NCBI GenBank assembly: GCA_017512555.1
Contig: JAFWFE010000057.1
Coordinates: 1-36,945, forward strand
From: Solobacterium sp.
Lineage (GTDB): Bacteria; Bacillota_I; Bacilli_A; Erysipelotrichales; Erysipelotrichaceae
Length of the DNA: 36,945 nucleotides
Direction: 5' to 3'
A program made the position numbers and the translations under genes. The notes below the pieces were generated by a model, which was not told where the DNA came from, searched no databases, and was given only the letters and a program-made list of their open reading frames with translations. Every line of letters starts with the position of its first letter. Positions within the stretch are counted from its first letter, which is position 1. Positions 13,804 to 21,462 of this stretch are shown in pieces.

Positions 13804-15423
13804 TTGAAACAGCCAAACAATACCGCAATATATATGAGACTCAGCCGTGATGACGAGAATTACGGCGACAGTGTAAGCATTGAGACACAGAGGACGATCC
13901 TGAGACAGTTCGCTGAGGATAATGACCTTCATATCGTTGATGAATACATCGATGACGGATACTCAGGGACAACCTTCAACAGGCCTGCTTTCCAGAGGAT
14001 GATAGAGGATATCGAATCAGGGAAAGTGAACACGGTCTGCACCAAAGACCTCTCCCGTTTCGGAAGGGAACATGTGATGATGGACTACTTCCTGGAATTC
14101 TTTTTTCCGGAGAAGAAGGTCCGCTACATCGCAGTCAGCGACAATGAAGATACGGAAAGAGGATTAAGTGATCTTGTCCCGGTCAAGAACATCTTCAATG
14201 AATGGTTCGCCAAGGATACCAGCAAAAAGGTGAAGAACGCTCTGCGTGCCAAGCACTTGGCAGGAGAGAGGACCTTCGCCTATGCACCGTTGGGCTACAA
14301 AAGAGATCCCGAAAAGAAAAACTCCATCATCATCGATGAAGAGACCAGATGGATCATAGAGAAGATATTCTCGATGGCAGCACACGGTGCAGGTTCCGCA
14401 AAGATCACAAAGACACTGATCGAGGAGAAAGTGCCGACACCCGGATATCTGCTGTATCAGAAGTACGGGAAGTTCGCCAACATCTATGAGGGTGCGACCG
14501 AAGAGAAGAGTTATTCCTGGACCATAGCGATCGTAAAATCCATCCTGAAGAATGAGACCTACATTGGAAACACCATCCACAATCAGCAGACCAACATCTC
14601 CTACAAGAACAAGAAGAAGGTCAGAAAGCCGAAAGAGGAATGGATCCGTGTAGAGAACACCCATGAAGGAATCATCGATAAGGATATCTTCTATCAGGTA
14701 CAGGAACAGATTGAATCCCGAAAGAGGAAGATGAAGGATGCAGACACCCAGATCTTCGCCGGATTACTGAAATGTGCAGACTGCGGATGGGCATTAAGCT
14801 ATGGAGTCAACCGTTCCAACAAGACACCGTGGGCATATTACAACTGCACACAGTACAGACAGTTCGGAACAAAATTGCACAGATGTACCAGCCATTATAT
14901 CCGCTATGATGTCCTTTACAGCTATGTGCTCTCAAGGATCAGATACTGGGCAAAACAGGCAGAGATCGACGAAGAAGGATTTCTTGAGAAACTGCTGAAG
15001 ACCAGTGACAGTGAGAGAGCCAGAGGACTCCGGAAACAGACGGCTGAACTGAGGAAAGCGGAGAAACGCAAGGATGAACTGGACAGGCTGTTCACCAAGC
15101 TCTATGAGGACTGGTCAGCAGAACGTATCAATGAGTACAACTTCAATATGCTTACACAGAGATATCAGGCTGAACAGGAAGAGGTCGATGAGAAGATCAA
15201 AGCTATCCGTTCAGAACTGAACACGGAAAAGCAGACTGCAGAGGACACAAGGAAGTGGATCGAGCTTATCAGAAAGTACACTGATCCTACAGAGCTTACT
15301 GCTGAACTGCTGAACACACTGATTGAAAAGATCGTTGTCCATGAAGCAACAGATGATGAATTCGGATTCCGAACACAGGAGATCGAGATCTACTTCCGCT
15401 TTGTGGGCAGGATCGATGAATAG
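13804..15423 (+). CDS. Large serine recombinase
   Basis: Site-specific recombinase that would integrate and excise the element. I set the start at TTG 13804 (MKQPNNTAIYMRLSRDD), 9 bases after AAGGAGG; the longer GTG at 13771 lies inside the inverted repeat. 539 residues, normal for the family. Domains in order: resolvase catalytic domain with Ser14 in YMRLSRDD and the later SRFGREHV segment (~residues 8-150); recombinase domain PLGYKRDPEKKNSIIIDEET (~170-280); zinc ribbon with CADC ... C ... C around residues 310-365; a long coiled coil (LRKAEKRKDELDRLFTKLYE, ~400-480); DUF4368-like C-terminus. Similar to TndX/TnpX-type proteins of mobilizable Firmicute elements. All catalytic motifs look intact. 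The stop is ~30 bases from the right junction, the usual placement. Confidence 0.95.
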   Translation: MKQPNNTAIYMRLSRDDENYGDSVSIETQRTILRQFAEDNDLHIVDEYIDDGYSGTTFNRPAFQRMIEDIESGKVNTVCTKDLSRFGREHVMMDYFLEFFFPEKKVRYIAVSDNEDTERGLSDLVPVKNIFNEWFAKDTSKKVKNALRAKHLAGERTFAYAPLGYKRDPEKKNSIIIDEETRWIIEKIFSMAAHGAGSAKITKTLIEEKVPTPGYLLYQKYGKFANIYEGATEEKSYSWTIAIVKSILKNETYIGNTIHNQQTNISYKNKKKVRKPKEEWIRVENTHEGIIDKDIFYQVQEQIESRKRKMKDADTQIFAGLLKCADCGWALSYGVNRSNKTPWAYYNCTQYRQFGTKLHRCTSHYIRYDVLYSYVLSRIRYWAKQAEIDEEGFLEKLLKTSDSERARGLRKQTAELRKAEKRKDELDRLFTKLYEDWSAERINEYNFNMLTQRYQAEQEEVDEKIKAIRSELNTEKQTAEDTRKWIELIRKYTDPTELTAELLNTLIEKIVVHEATDDEFGFRTQEIEIYFRFVGRIDE

Positions 15424-15454
15424 ATAACACCAGTATCCTTAAGTGAGGGAAAAC
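15424..15454. repeat. Right end of inserted element
   Basis: Noncoding strip between the recombinase stop and the resumption of the XRE regulator. Its reverse complement (GTTTTCCCTCACTTAAGGAT...) aligns with the left end GTTATCTCACAGTTAAAGA with small gaps, forming imperfect terminal inverted repeats. Confidence 0.65.
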
Positions 15455-15994
15455 GGTAAATCCTATCCGGATATTATCAGCGTCATACGGATGAGCGAAC
15501 TATACTCTGTGAGTTTGGATCATCTCCTCAAGGAGGAAGATTCTATGAAACAGACGTATAAAGAGTATCTTGAAGAAAGTACAAACGTAGTTAAAAGTAA
15601 TGAACAGAAATCAAAGATGATTCTGATATCAACTGTACTGGGAATCTGGGCACTTTCACTGATTGCCTTTGTCCTGGTCCACAAAAATGTAGATGAGTAT
15701 GGATATAGTCTTGCGGTCACCTGGGCTGTCCTGCCGGTCACGTTCTTTATCGCTTCGTTTATCACCGGTAAGCGTGACTGGTTTGGAAGAATGAAATGGC
15801 TGGCGGCTCCTGTCTTCAGTTTGATGTATACGATGTCCGGTTACGCAACGATGGTTACTGCCGAAAACATGGTAATCAAAAGTGTAATGTGGCCTGACTT
15901 TGCCAAGTTTCCGATCGGACTGATCATCTCCCTGGCAGGCATTGCCGCAGGAGTATTTGTGAATAAGAGACAGGCAAAGACTAAAGAAGAATAG
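15455..15994 (+). pseudogene. XRE-type membrane regulator, C-terminal fragment
   Basis: Resumes in frame as GKSYPDIISVIRMSELYSVS then LDHLLKEE, the exact continuation of the HTH fragment at 6101-6214. It is followed by a linker and four hydrophobic segments (ILISTVLGIWALSLIAFVLV, LAVTWAVLPVTFFIASFI, WLAAPVFSLMYTMSGYATMV, FPIGLIISLAGIAAGVFV), i.e. a DNA-binding protein tethered to a membrane domain. A strong internal ribosome site AAGGAGG (15530-15536) precedes ATG 15545 (MKQTYKEYLEE), so the 149-residue membrane part alone may still be made. A GTG at 15443 could also start a read-through ORF, but without a ribosome site. Confidence 0.9.
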
Positions 15995-16006
15995 TTCCGG
16001 ATATGG

Positions 16007-16044
16007 AAACAGGGGACAACCTCATCGGTCGTCCCCTGTTTTTT
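16007..16044. terminator. Bidirectional terminator
   Basis: AAACAGGGGAC (16007-16017) pairs with GTCCCCTGTTT (16031-16041), followed by six T. It separates the convergent XRE fragment and CHAP gene; the minus strand has a short A/T run for the CHAP gene. Confidence 0.8.
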
Positions 16045-16049
16045 GTGTT

Positions 16050-16739
16050 TTACTTTCTTCCGGATAGCGAGACAGCTTTGATCTTTTCCTGTGCTCTGGC
16101 ATCTTCATTCTTGATGTCTTCTGCGACTTTCAGTTCTTCATCCTTCAGTACTTCTCCAGCCATTGCATCGTCGATCATCACGATGTAACTGTCAATCAGT
16201 TCCAGGTTCTTCGCGTCTTCGTTGACCGCAAATTCGATGACTCTGTTCAGTGCCGTGGAGTAAAGAATCTCCGGAGTCATATTGGATTTCACATCCGCGT
16301 CCAGGTAGATATAACCAAGTAACTGCTGGTTCCATCTTGTGCCATACGCAGGACACCACTCTTCGTTATATCCGCCCATGTATCCGCCTTCTTTGATGTA
16401 GATACTGTTTTCTCCGTCAAAGTCTGTAACGTAGGCTACATGCCAGCTCCATACCGCAATCGAGTTAGGCATCGGTTCTGTACCAATCGCATATCCTGCC
16501 TGTGAGGCTTCCAGAAGCCATCCGCCGGCATTGTGCCATCCCGGAAGAGCTAATCCGGTAGCTTCGTAGACCAGCTGCCAGGTGCCCCATGTACAGTTGG
16601 ACCATCCGCCTACATACGGGTTATACGCAACCGTCTCTGTGTATCCGTCATCTTCTGCGTATACCGGCTGGATCTGACGGGTAAATACCATCATACACAA
16701 CAGGGGCAGAAGACAAATCTTCAGTATAGTTTTTTTCAT
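16050..16739 (-). CDS. Secreted CHAP-domain protein (putative peptidoglycan amidase/endopeptidase)
   Basis: 229 residues from ATG 16739 (MKKTILKICLLPLLCMMVFT), a typical signal peptide ending near VYA-EDD. The longer in-frame start adds residues in front of the signal peptide and is unlikely. The CHAP domain spans about residues 40-160: catalytic Cys in WSNCTWGTWQLVYEATG, His in WSWHVAYVTDFDG and a polar residue in YIKEGGYMGG, then GYIYLD. CHAP enzymes cleave peptidoglycan cross-bridges or stem peptides. The C-terminal ~60 residues form an acidic/basic helix (DEELKVAEDIKNEDARAQEK). The gene is divergent from the HTH-RCC1-FN3 gene, sharing a ~130-base control region; a cell-wall remodelling role with regulated expression is inference. 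Confidence 0.85.
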   Translation of the reverse strand: MKKTILKICLLPLLCMMVFTRQIQPVYAEDDGYTETVAYNPYVGGWSNCTWGTWQLVYEATGLALPGWHNAGGWLLEASQAGYAIGTEPMPNSIAVWSWHVAYVTDFDGENSIYIKEGGYMGGYNEEWCPAYGTRWNQQLLGYIYLDADVKSNMTPEILYSTALNRVIEFAVNEDAKNLELIDSYIVMIDDAMAGEVLKDEELKVAEDIKNEDARAQEKIKAVSLSGRK

Positions 16740-16821
16740 AACGACACACATTATCCTACAAAAGTCCCGGTAATGCAAGTTTTGCGCTTTGTGCATCTTA
16801 ATCCTGAATCACGCATGTAAG

Positions 16822-16850
16822 TTGAAAATCTATCTCACTACATATAAAAT
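16822..16850 (+). promoter_or_regulatory. Promoter of the HTH-RCC1-FN3 gene
   Basis: TTGAAA at 16822-16827 and TAAAAT at 16845-16850 with a 17-base spacer, 20 bases before the ATG. Confidence 0.6.
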
Positions 16851-16869
16851 ATACGATACGAGGGATAGT

Positions 16870-19272
16870 ATGCGTAAAAACTGTTTACCTGAAAAACTGA
16901 GTCTGATGCGGAAGTATTACCAGCTTTCGCTCAGTGATATAGCAATGAAGCTGAATGTACCGGTAACGGAATACATGAACTGGGAAAACGGCAATACATT
17001 GTGTGATACCGAGAGTCTGAAGAAGATCGCGGAGATTTATCATGTGAAGCTTCAGGATCTCGTGGATAATACAAAGATCGTATCCATCAATTATCTGGAT
17101 AAGATCAATGACAGTGTAGAACTGATGACCTTCCGTAAAGACGCCAAGGAAGTACCGTTCCAGGAAGATGTAGCAGATCATATCATGGCCACCTCTGTCA
17201 TCGTCACAAACGTACCTGCGGAGCTGACCCAGACAACCATGAGTATTCCCGCAAGCACCGAACACACCACCATGGTGACATCCACGATCGATCTCGGAGA
17301 GACCAGAGTCATATCCCGTGATGATCTGCAGGCTACGACTGTAAATGAGATTGTGGAAGATACTGTGGAAACTGAGCCCGTAAAGCCCGGGATTCCGAAA
17401 AAGCTCTGGGGGATTGCCGGCGCTGTACTGGCAGGAATCGTACTGCTTGTGCTGGCCGTATCATTCTTTAACAAGGAAACCACGGTCGATGATATCGAAG
17501 TATCCCTGAGTAATGTGAATCGTATCGCTCTGGGAGATACATACAGTGTTTATATTGACAATAACGGAGATCTGGTGACCAACGGAGATACACTCCCGTC
17601 ACTCTCCAAGTTCAAGGATATCGTCCAGGTCAGCGCCTGGGACGGACATCTGACCGGACTGAAGAAGAACGGCAAGGTCGTCTGTACCGGCAGTAACGAG
17701 GCCTGTGATGTAGGATCCTGGAATCATATTACGATGATTGCGTCCGGCAGGAATCATACCGTAGGACTGACGGATGAAGGCACAGTCGTCTGTACCGGTA
17801 ATTCTTCTGCATGTGAAGTAGAGAACTGGAAAGAAGTAACGGCTGTCTATGCCGGTGACGGTATTACCATTGCCCGTACAAAGGGGAATAATCTCCTGGT
17901 GTCCGGGAACTTTGGTGAGAAGAAAACCGTTGCGGCTCAGACCAAAGTCAAGGAAGTCGCGATTGCGGAAGAACAGATCATCCTCCTGACCAATGACGGG
18001 AAAGTCAATACGTTTGCGGTCAGCGGAGGCAATGCGAACAATACGGCAGCCTGGTCGAATGTGGCACATATCGCCGGCGGAAAAGACTTCGTGATCGGAG
18101 CCAACAACAACGGCAGGATGATTATCGCCAGCACAAATGACGATCTGGTGAAGGAAGTATCCACCTGGAGCGGTATCAAGTATATGGATGCGCACGGAAG
18201 TACTGTTGTGGCAGTAAATGCGGCCGGAGACCTGCTTGGGGCTGGAGATAACTCCTATCACCAGTACAAGAAAGCAGAGACGACACCGGAACCCAGTGAG
18301 AAAGCAAAACTGGATAAAGTATCCAACGTTACGTTCAAGACAACTACAGGCGGCGTATCGATCTCCTGGGACCGCGTCACTTCCGCAGATTACTACGAAG
18401 TACGCCTGAATACCAATCCGGAGACAGTAATCAAAGCTGTAGGCAATTCCTGCAATATCTCCAGTGATAAACTTACGGATGGTACGGAATACCTGATCCG
18501 CATCACTCCCTATACCAACGATGATTCCCTGGCACCCGGGGAAGAAACCACGGTAACGTATCAGTATGTCGCAAACCGTGTCAAACTGAAGACTCCGGGC
18601 GATCTTACCCTGAAACAGGAAAAGACCGAACTGCAGATTCATTGGAACTCGGTTGAACATGCGAAGGAATATATGGTAAAACTCGGCACATACGAAGAGA
18701 GAGTCAGAGATACATCGGTTACCCTGGATATCTCTGCACTGGAAGACGGAAAGAAATATACCGTAACCGTGACCGCCATCCCGGATAATACGAAGAACTT
18801 TGCGGACAGTGATCCTGCGATGAAGGACTTTACCTATGATGAACCGGTAGAGGCTGTACCTTTGGATAAACCGGCAAACATCAACAGCGAGCAAGATTCC
18901 ATGAACGAAACGATCCTGAGGATCTCCTGGGACGCGGTGGAACATGCCACAAAGTACACGGTATCCGTCAACGGGAAGAACTACGATACAGACCAGACAA
19001 CACTTACCGTCGATGCCGGAGCTGTAGGTCTTAGTGACGGAAATACCTATACGGTCAAAGTGACGGCGTCTTCTTCTGATACCAAGCACTATAAGAATAG
19101 TTCTGCGGAGAACAGCTTTACCTACAAACTTACACCGGAACCTACACCGACTCCTACACCGGAGCCTACCGCGGAACCGACGGCAGAACCTACTGCAGAG
19201 CCGACAATAGAGCCTACGGAGGAACCGACGGCAGAACCTACGGCGGAAACGGAGGAAGAACCTCATGAATAA
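16870..19272 (+). CDS. HTH-transmembrane protein with RCC1-like and fibronectin III ectodomain
   Basis: 800 residues from ATG 16870 (GAGGG upstream); the longer in-frame start crosses the promoter. Order: XRE-type HTH at ~1-65 (LSLSDIAMKLNVPVTEYMNWENG); low-complexity Thr/Val-rich linker (~80-170); one transmembrane helix at ~180-200 (LWGIAGAVLAGIVLLVLAV); RCC1-like repeats at ~215-470 with repeated 'G..G...CTGSN..C.V..W..I..IA.G..HT.GL...G' units; three fibronectin III-like domains (~475-770, each with ISWDxVxxAxxYxV and GxxYxVxVTA signatures); a Pro/Glu/Thr tail (TPEPTPTPTPEPTAEPT...) resembling a wall-spanning stalk. By topology the HTH is cytoplasmic and the propeller and FN3 extracellular. 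It may be a one-component surface sensor; whether it still binds DNA is unknown. Overlaps the GYF_2 gene by 8 bases. Confidence 0.8.
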   Translation: MRKNCLPEKLSLMRKYYQLSLSDIAMKLNVPVTEYMNWENGNTLCDTESLKKIAEIYHVKLQDLVDNTKIVSINYLDKINDSVELMTFRKDAKEVPFQEDVADHIMATSVIVTNVPAELTQTTMSIPASTEHTTMVTSTIDLGETRVISRDDLQATTVNEIVEDTVETEPVKPGIPKKLWGIAGAVLAGIVLLVLAVSFFNKETTVDDIEVSLSNVNRIALGDTYSVYIDNNGDLVTNGDTLPSLSKFKDIVQVSAWDGHLTGLKKNGKVVCTGSNEACDVGSWNHITMIASGRNHTVGLTDEGTVVCTGNSSACEVENWKEVTAVYAGDGITIARTKGNNLLVSGNFGEKKTVAAQTKVKEVAIAEEQIILLTNDGKVNTFAVSGGNANNTAAWSNVAHIAGGKDFVIGANNNGRMIIASTNDDLVKEVSTWSGIKYMDAHGSTVVAVNAAGDLLGAGDNSYHQYKKAETTPEPSEKAKLDKVSNVTFKTTTGGVSISWDRVTSADYYEVRLNTNPETVIKAVGNSCNISSDKLTDGTEYLIRITPYTNDDSLAPGEETTVTYQYVANRVKLKTPGDLTLKQEKTELQIHWNSVEHAKEYMVKLGTYEERVRDTSVTLDISALEDGKKYTVTVTAIPDNTKNFADSDPAMKDFTYDEPVEAVPLDKPANINSEQDSMNETILRISWDAVEHATKYTVSVNGKNYDTDQTTLTVDAGAVGLSDGNTYTVKVTASSSDTKHYKNSSAENSFTYKLTPEPTPTPTPEPTAEPTAEPTAEPTIEPTEEPTAEPTAETEEEPHE

Positions 19273-19471
19273 GTTCTGGTATTATACCAAAGATGGTGAA
19301 GAGAAGTACGGACCCTATACGGATAACGAACTGATCAAACTGATCAAGGAGAAGATCATCCGTGAAGAAGATAAGATCTGGATGGTGGATCTGGACGAAT
19401 GGATCACACTGGGAGATTCCATCTTCAATATCTTTATTCCGGAGGATAACGAAGAAAAGACTTTGTCCTGA
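19265..19471 (+). CDS. Small GYF_2-domain protein
   Basis: 68 residues beginning MNKFWYYTKDGEEKYGPYTD, then NELIKLIKEKIIREEDKIWM ... EWITLGD. This is the whole of a GYF_2 domain (PF14237): WYY...G..yGP.(T/S)..EL..LI..G.I...D.VW....W..L. GYF domains bind proline-rich peptides. The gene overlaps the end of the HTH-RCC1-FN3 gene, whose C-terminal tail is proline-rich; a direct interaction is attractive, though the two are predicted on opposite sides of the membrane. No signal peptide. Its stop codon lies within the loop of a terminator. Confidence 0.8.
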   Translation: MNKFWYYTKDGEEKYGPYTDNELIKLIKEKIIREEDKIWMVDLDEWITLGDSIFNIFIPEDNEEKTLS

Positions 19472-19489
19472 GAGATGGACAAAGTTTTT
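19460..19489 (+). terminator. Terminator overlapping the GYF_2 gene end
   Basis: ACTTTGTCC (19460-19468) pairs with GGACAAAGT (19477-19485), 8-base loop containing the stop codon, followed by TTTTT. Confidence 0.8.
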
Positions 19490-19491
19490 AT

Positions 19492-19520
19492 TTGAATGAG
19501 TCATACAGAAGGGATATACT
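19492..19520 (+). promoter_or_regulatory. Promoter of the cysS leader
   Basis: TTGAAT at 19492-19497, TATACT at 19515-19520, 17-base spacer. Transcription should start near 19527, giving a ~220-base leader before cysS. Confidence 0.7.
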
Positions 19521-19526
19521 TAAAGA

Positions 19527-19724
19527 AACCGGTGATGAGAAGAGTAGTATTCCGGAAAAGTCCAAGAGAGGATCGGTTGGTGAAAAGATCTGACGGAGTA
19601 AGGAATATGAATGCGCCTCGGAGGGTCTGTCCGATATGTAGGACAGAACGGGCAGAACGTTATACTGCAGAGAAGTAAGAAAAGTGGAACCACGCTGAGG
19701 CGTCTTTTTGGAGGCCTCTTTTTT
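19527..19724 (+). promoter_or_regulatory. T-box riboswitch (cysteine) upstream of cysS
   Basis: The leader carries the T-box sequence AAAGTGGAACCACGC (core TGGAACCACG at 19685-19694), which pairs with the uncharged tRNA acceptor end, followed by a terminator: GAGGC (19697-19701) with GCCTC (19714-19718) and six T to 19724. Upstream Stem I features include GATGAGAAGAGTA near 19535-19546 and a specifier region GAATGCGCC, in which TGC at 19612-19614 is the expected cysteine codon. This reads uncharged tRNA-Cys and allows transcription of cysS and probably the downstream mrnC-rlmB genes when cysteine is short. Confidence 0.9.
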
Positions 19725-19745
19725 ATGAGATCAGGAGGGATAAAA

Positions 19746-21080
19746 ATGATCAGATTATATAACACAAAGAGTTTGACAGTAGAAGAGTTTAAACCCATTC
19801 ATGAAGGTCATGTGGATATGTATGTATGCGGACCGACTGTGTATAACTATGCGCATATCGGCAATGCCAGACCGATGATCGTCTTTGACGTACTGAAGCG
19901 ATTGTTTGAGGCAGAAGGCTATACCGTGAAGTATGTCTCCAACTTTACCGATGTGGATGACAAGATCATCAATAAGGCTATCGAAGAAGGCACATCCGAG
20001 GCAGAAGTGGCAGAACGTTACATTGAAGCATACCAGGCGGTACGTACACAGCTGAATACGGAACTTCCGGATATCACCCCGAGAGTAACGGAAACAATGG
20101 ATGAGATCATTGAGTTCGTTGACGCACTGGTGAAGAAAGGCAATGCCTATGTCGTAGACGGAGATGTGTATTTCTCCGTGGATTCCGTGCCGACGTACGG
20201 TGAGATCAGCCACCAGAGAATGGATATGTTAGAAGCCGGCTTCCGTGTCGAAGAGAATGACCAGAAGCGTAATCCCTATGACTTTGCGCTGTGGAAGAAG
20301 ACCGAAAAAGGAATCAAGTGGAACAGTCCATGGGGTGAAGGAAGACCTGGCTGGCATACCGAGTGTGTGGTAATGATCAACGACAACATGGGTGAGATGA
20401 TCGATATTCACGGCGGTGGAATGGATCTGCGCTTCCCGCACCACGAGAATGAAGCAGCCCAGCAGGAAGCCCTGCACGGCAACAGCCTGGCGAATTACTG
20501 GATCCATAACGCAATGGTGAACATCAACGGCGATAAGATGAGCAAGTCTCTGGGGAATGTGCTCTGGGCAAAGGATGTCGTGGATAAGCTCGGAACGAAT
20601 CTCACCCGCTGGCTGGTCAGTTCCGTACATTACCGCAAAGAACTGAACTTCAGTGATGAAACGATTGAAACTGCCCGTAAGGAACTGGAGAGAGTGATGA
20701 CTCCTATTCGTCAGGCAGATGTCAAGGCAGCCCTGAACGACAAGGATCTCGGCACTGCGTATGACCAGGAAGCGTACCGTGAATTCCTGAACCAGATGGA
20801 TGATGACATGAACACACCGAATGCCTATGCGGTGATCTTTGAGACAGTCAAGAAGTTGAACGGCGCACTGCGCCAGCGTGAGATCGATTATGCGGCTGTG
20901 GGAAAATACCGCAATGCGGCGGAGAAAATGTTGAATATTCTGGGTATCGTTGTGGAAAAACCGGTGATTGGTGAAGAAGACAAGGCATTGTTCGCAAAGT
21001 GGAATGAGGCCAAGGCAGCGAAAGATTTCGACACTGCGGATGCCTGCCGTAAGGTCCTGACAGAGAAAGGTTTATTATGA
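19746..21080 (+). CDS. cysS: Cysteinyl-tRNA synthetase
   Basis: Charges tRNA-Cys with cysteine in the cytoplasm. Start at ATG 19746 (MIRLYNTKSLTVEEF), after AGGAGGGA; an earlier in-frame ATG falls inside the T-box and is rejected. 444 residues, slightly short of the common 460-470. Class I motifs: CGPTVYNYAHIGNARP (zinc Cys plus HIGH-type HIGN near residue 38), GWHTEC and HHENE (zinc ligands), and KMSKSLGN at about residues 264-271. The stop overlaps the mrnC start (ATGA). Confidence 0.97.
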   Translation: MIRLYNTKSLTVEEFKPIHEGHVDMYVCGPTVYNYAHIGNARPMIVFDVLKRLFEAEGYTVKYVSNFTDVDDKIINKAIEEGTSEAEVAERYIEAYQAVRTQLNTELPDITPRVTETMDEIIEFVDALVKKGNAYVVDGDVYFSVDSVPTYGEISHQRMDMLEAGFRVEENDQKRNPYDFALWKKTEKGIKWNSPWGEGRPGWHTECVVMINDNMGEMIDIHGGGMDLRFPHHENEAAQQEALHGNSLANYWIHNAMVNINGDKMSKSLGNVLWAKDVVDKLGTNLTRWLVSSVHYRKELNFSDETIETARKELERVMTPIRQADVKAALNDKDLGTAYDQEAYREFLNQMDDDMNTPNAYAVIFETVKKLNGALRQREIDYAAVGKYRNAAEKMLNILGIVVEKPVIGEEDKALFAKWNEAKAAKDFDTADACRKVLTEKGLL

Positions 21081-21460
21081 GTTCTGCGGAATGTTCAGGC
21101 AGAACACTGGCATTCCTGGGTGATGCGGTATGGTCGTATATAGTACGCCGTCATCTCGTGTCCACCGGACAGGGGAACGGAAAAAACCTGCAGAAGAAAG
21201 CCGTATCATACGAAAGTGCTAAGGCGCAGGCGGAATTCTACCGTATCCTTCATGAGGAAGGGTTTTTCCGTGAAGAGGAGGAGGAAGTATTCCGCCGCGG
21301 AAGAAATGATCATTCTTCCGGTGCTCCGCATAATACAAGCGTACAGATCTATCGTTACAGTACAGGGTTTGAGGCTATTCTCGGATATCTTCAGCTGGAA
21401 CAGAACTGGGAAAGAATAGAAGAAATCTGGGACAAGGTTAAAACCTTGAAGGAGGGGTAA
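21077..21460 (+). CDS. mrnC: Mini-ribonuclease III
   Basis: 127 residues, start overlapping the cysS stop by 4 bases. A ribonuclease III catalytic domain without the double-stranded RNA-binding domain: LAFLGDAVWSYIVRRHLV (the acidic catalytic motif), KKAVSYESAKAQAEF, and RRGRNDHSSGAPHNTSVQIYRYSTGFEAILGYL, matching MrnC. Processes the ends of 23S rRNA precursor in Firmicutes. The cysS-mrnC-rlmB order is the conserved one. Confidence 0.95.
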   Translation: MSSAECSGRTLAFLGDAVWSYIVRRHLVSTGQGNGKNLQKKAVSYESAKAQAEFYRILHEEGFFREEEEEVFRRGRNDHSSGAPHNTSVQIYRYSTGFEAILGYLQLEQNWERIEEIWDKVKTLKEG

Positions 21461-21462
21461 TC

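Larger units (their letters stand above)
6214..15454. mobile_element. Inserted serine-recombinase element (composite, ~9.2 kb)
   Basis: The boundaries are deduced from the split XRE regulator: its N-terminal half ends with ...ACCGG at 6209-6213 and its C-terminal half resumes at ...ACGG at 15453-15456. CGG is common to both junctions, consistent with crossover at a GG dinucleotide by the large serine recombinase encoded at the right end. The first ~25 bases of the left end and the last ~25 bases of the right end form an imperfect inverted repeat (GTTATCTCACAGTTAAAGA versus GTTTTCCCTCACTTAAGGA read inward). Contents: PHP/MFS/AraC cargo, a second left-end copy at 9551, TetR and esterase cargo, mobC, small ORF, recombinase. 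The second left end suggests two related elements merged. No relaxase or conjugation genes, so it is at best mobilizable or a remnant. Confidence 0.8.

Noticed and set aside
17599..19266. 555-residue minus-strand ORF
   Set aside because: Antisense to the HTH-RCC1-FN3 gene; low-complexity Arg/Phe-rich translation, no ribosome site or recognisable domain.
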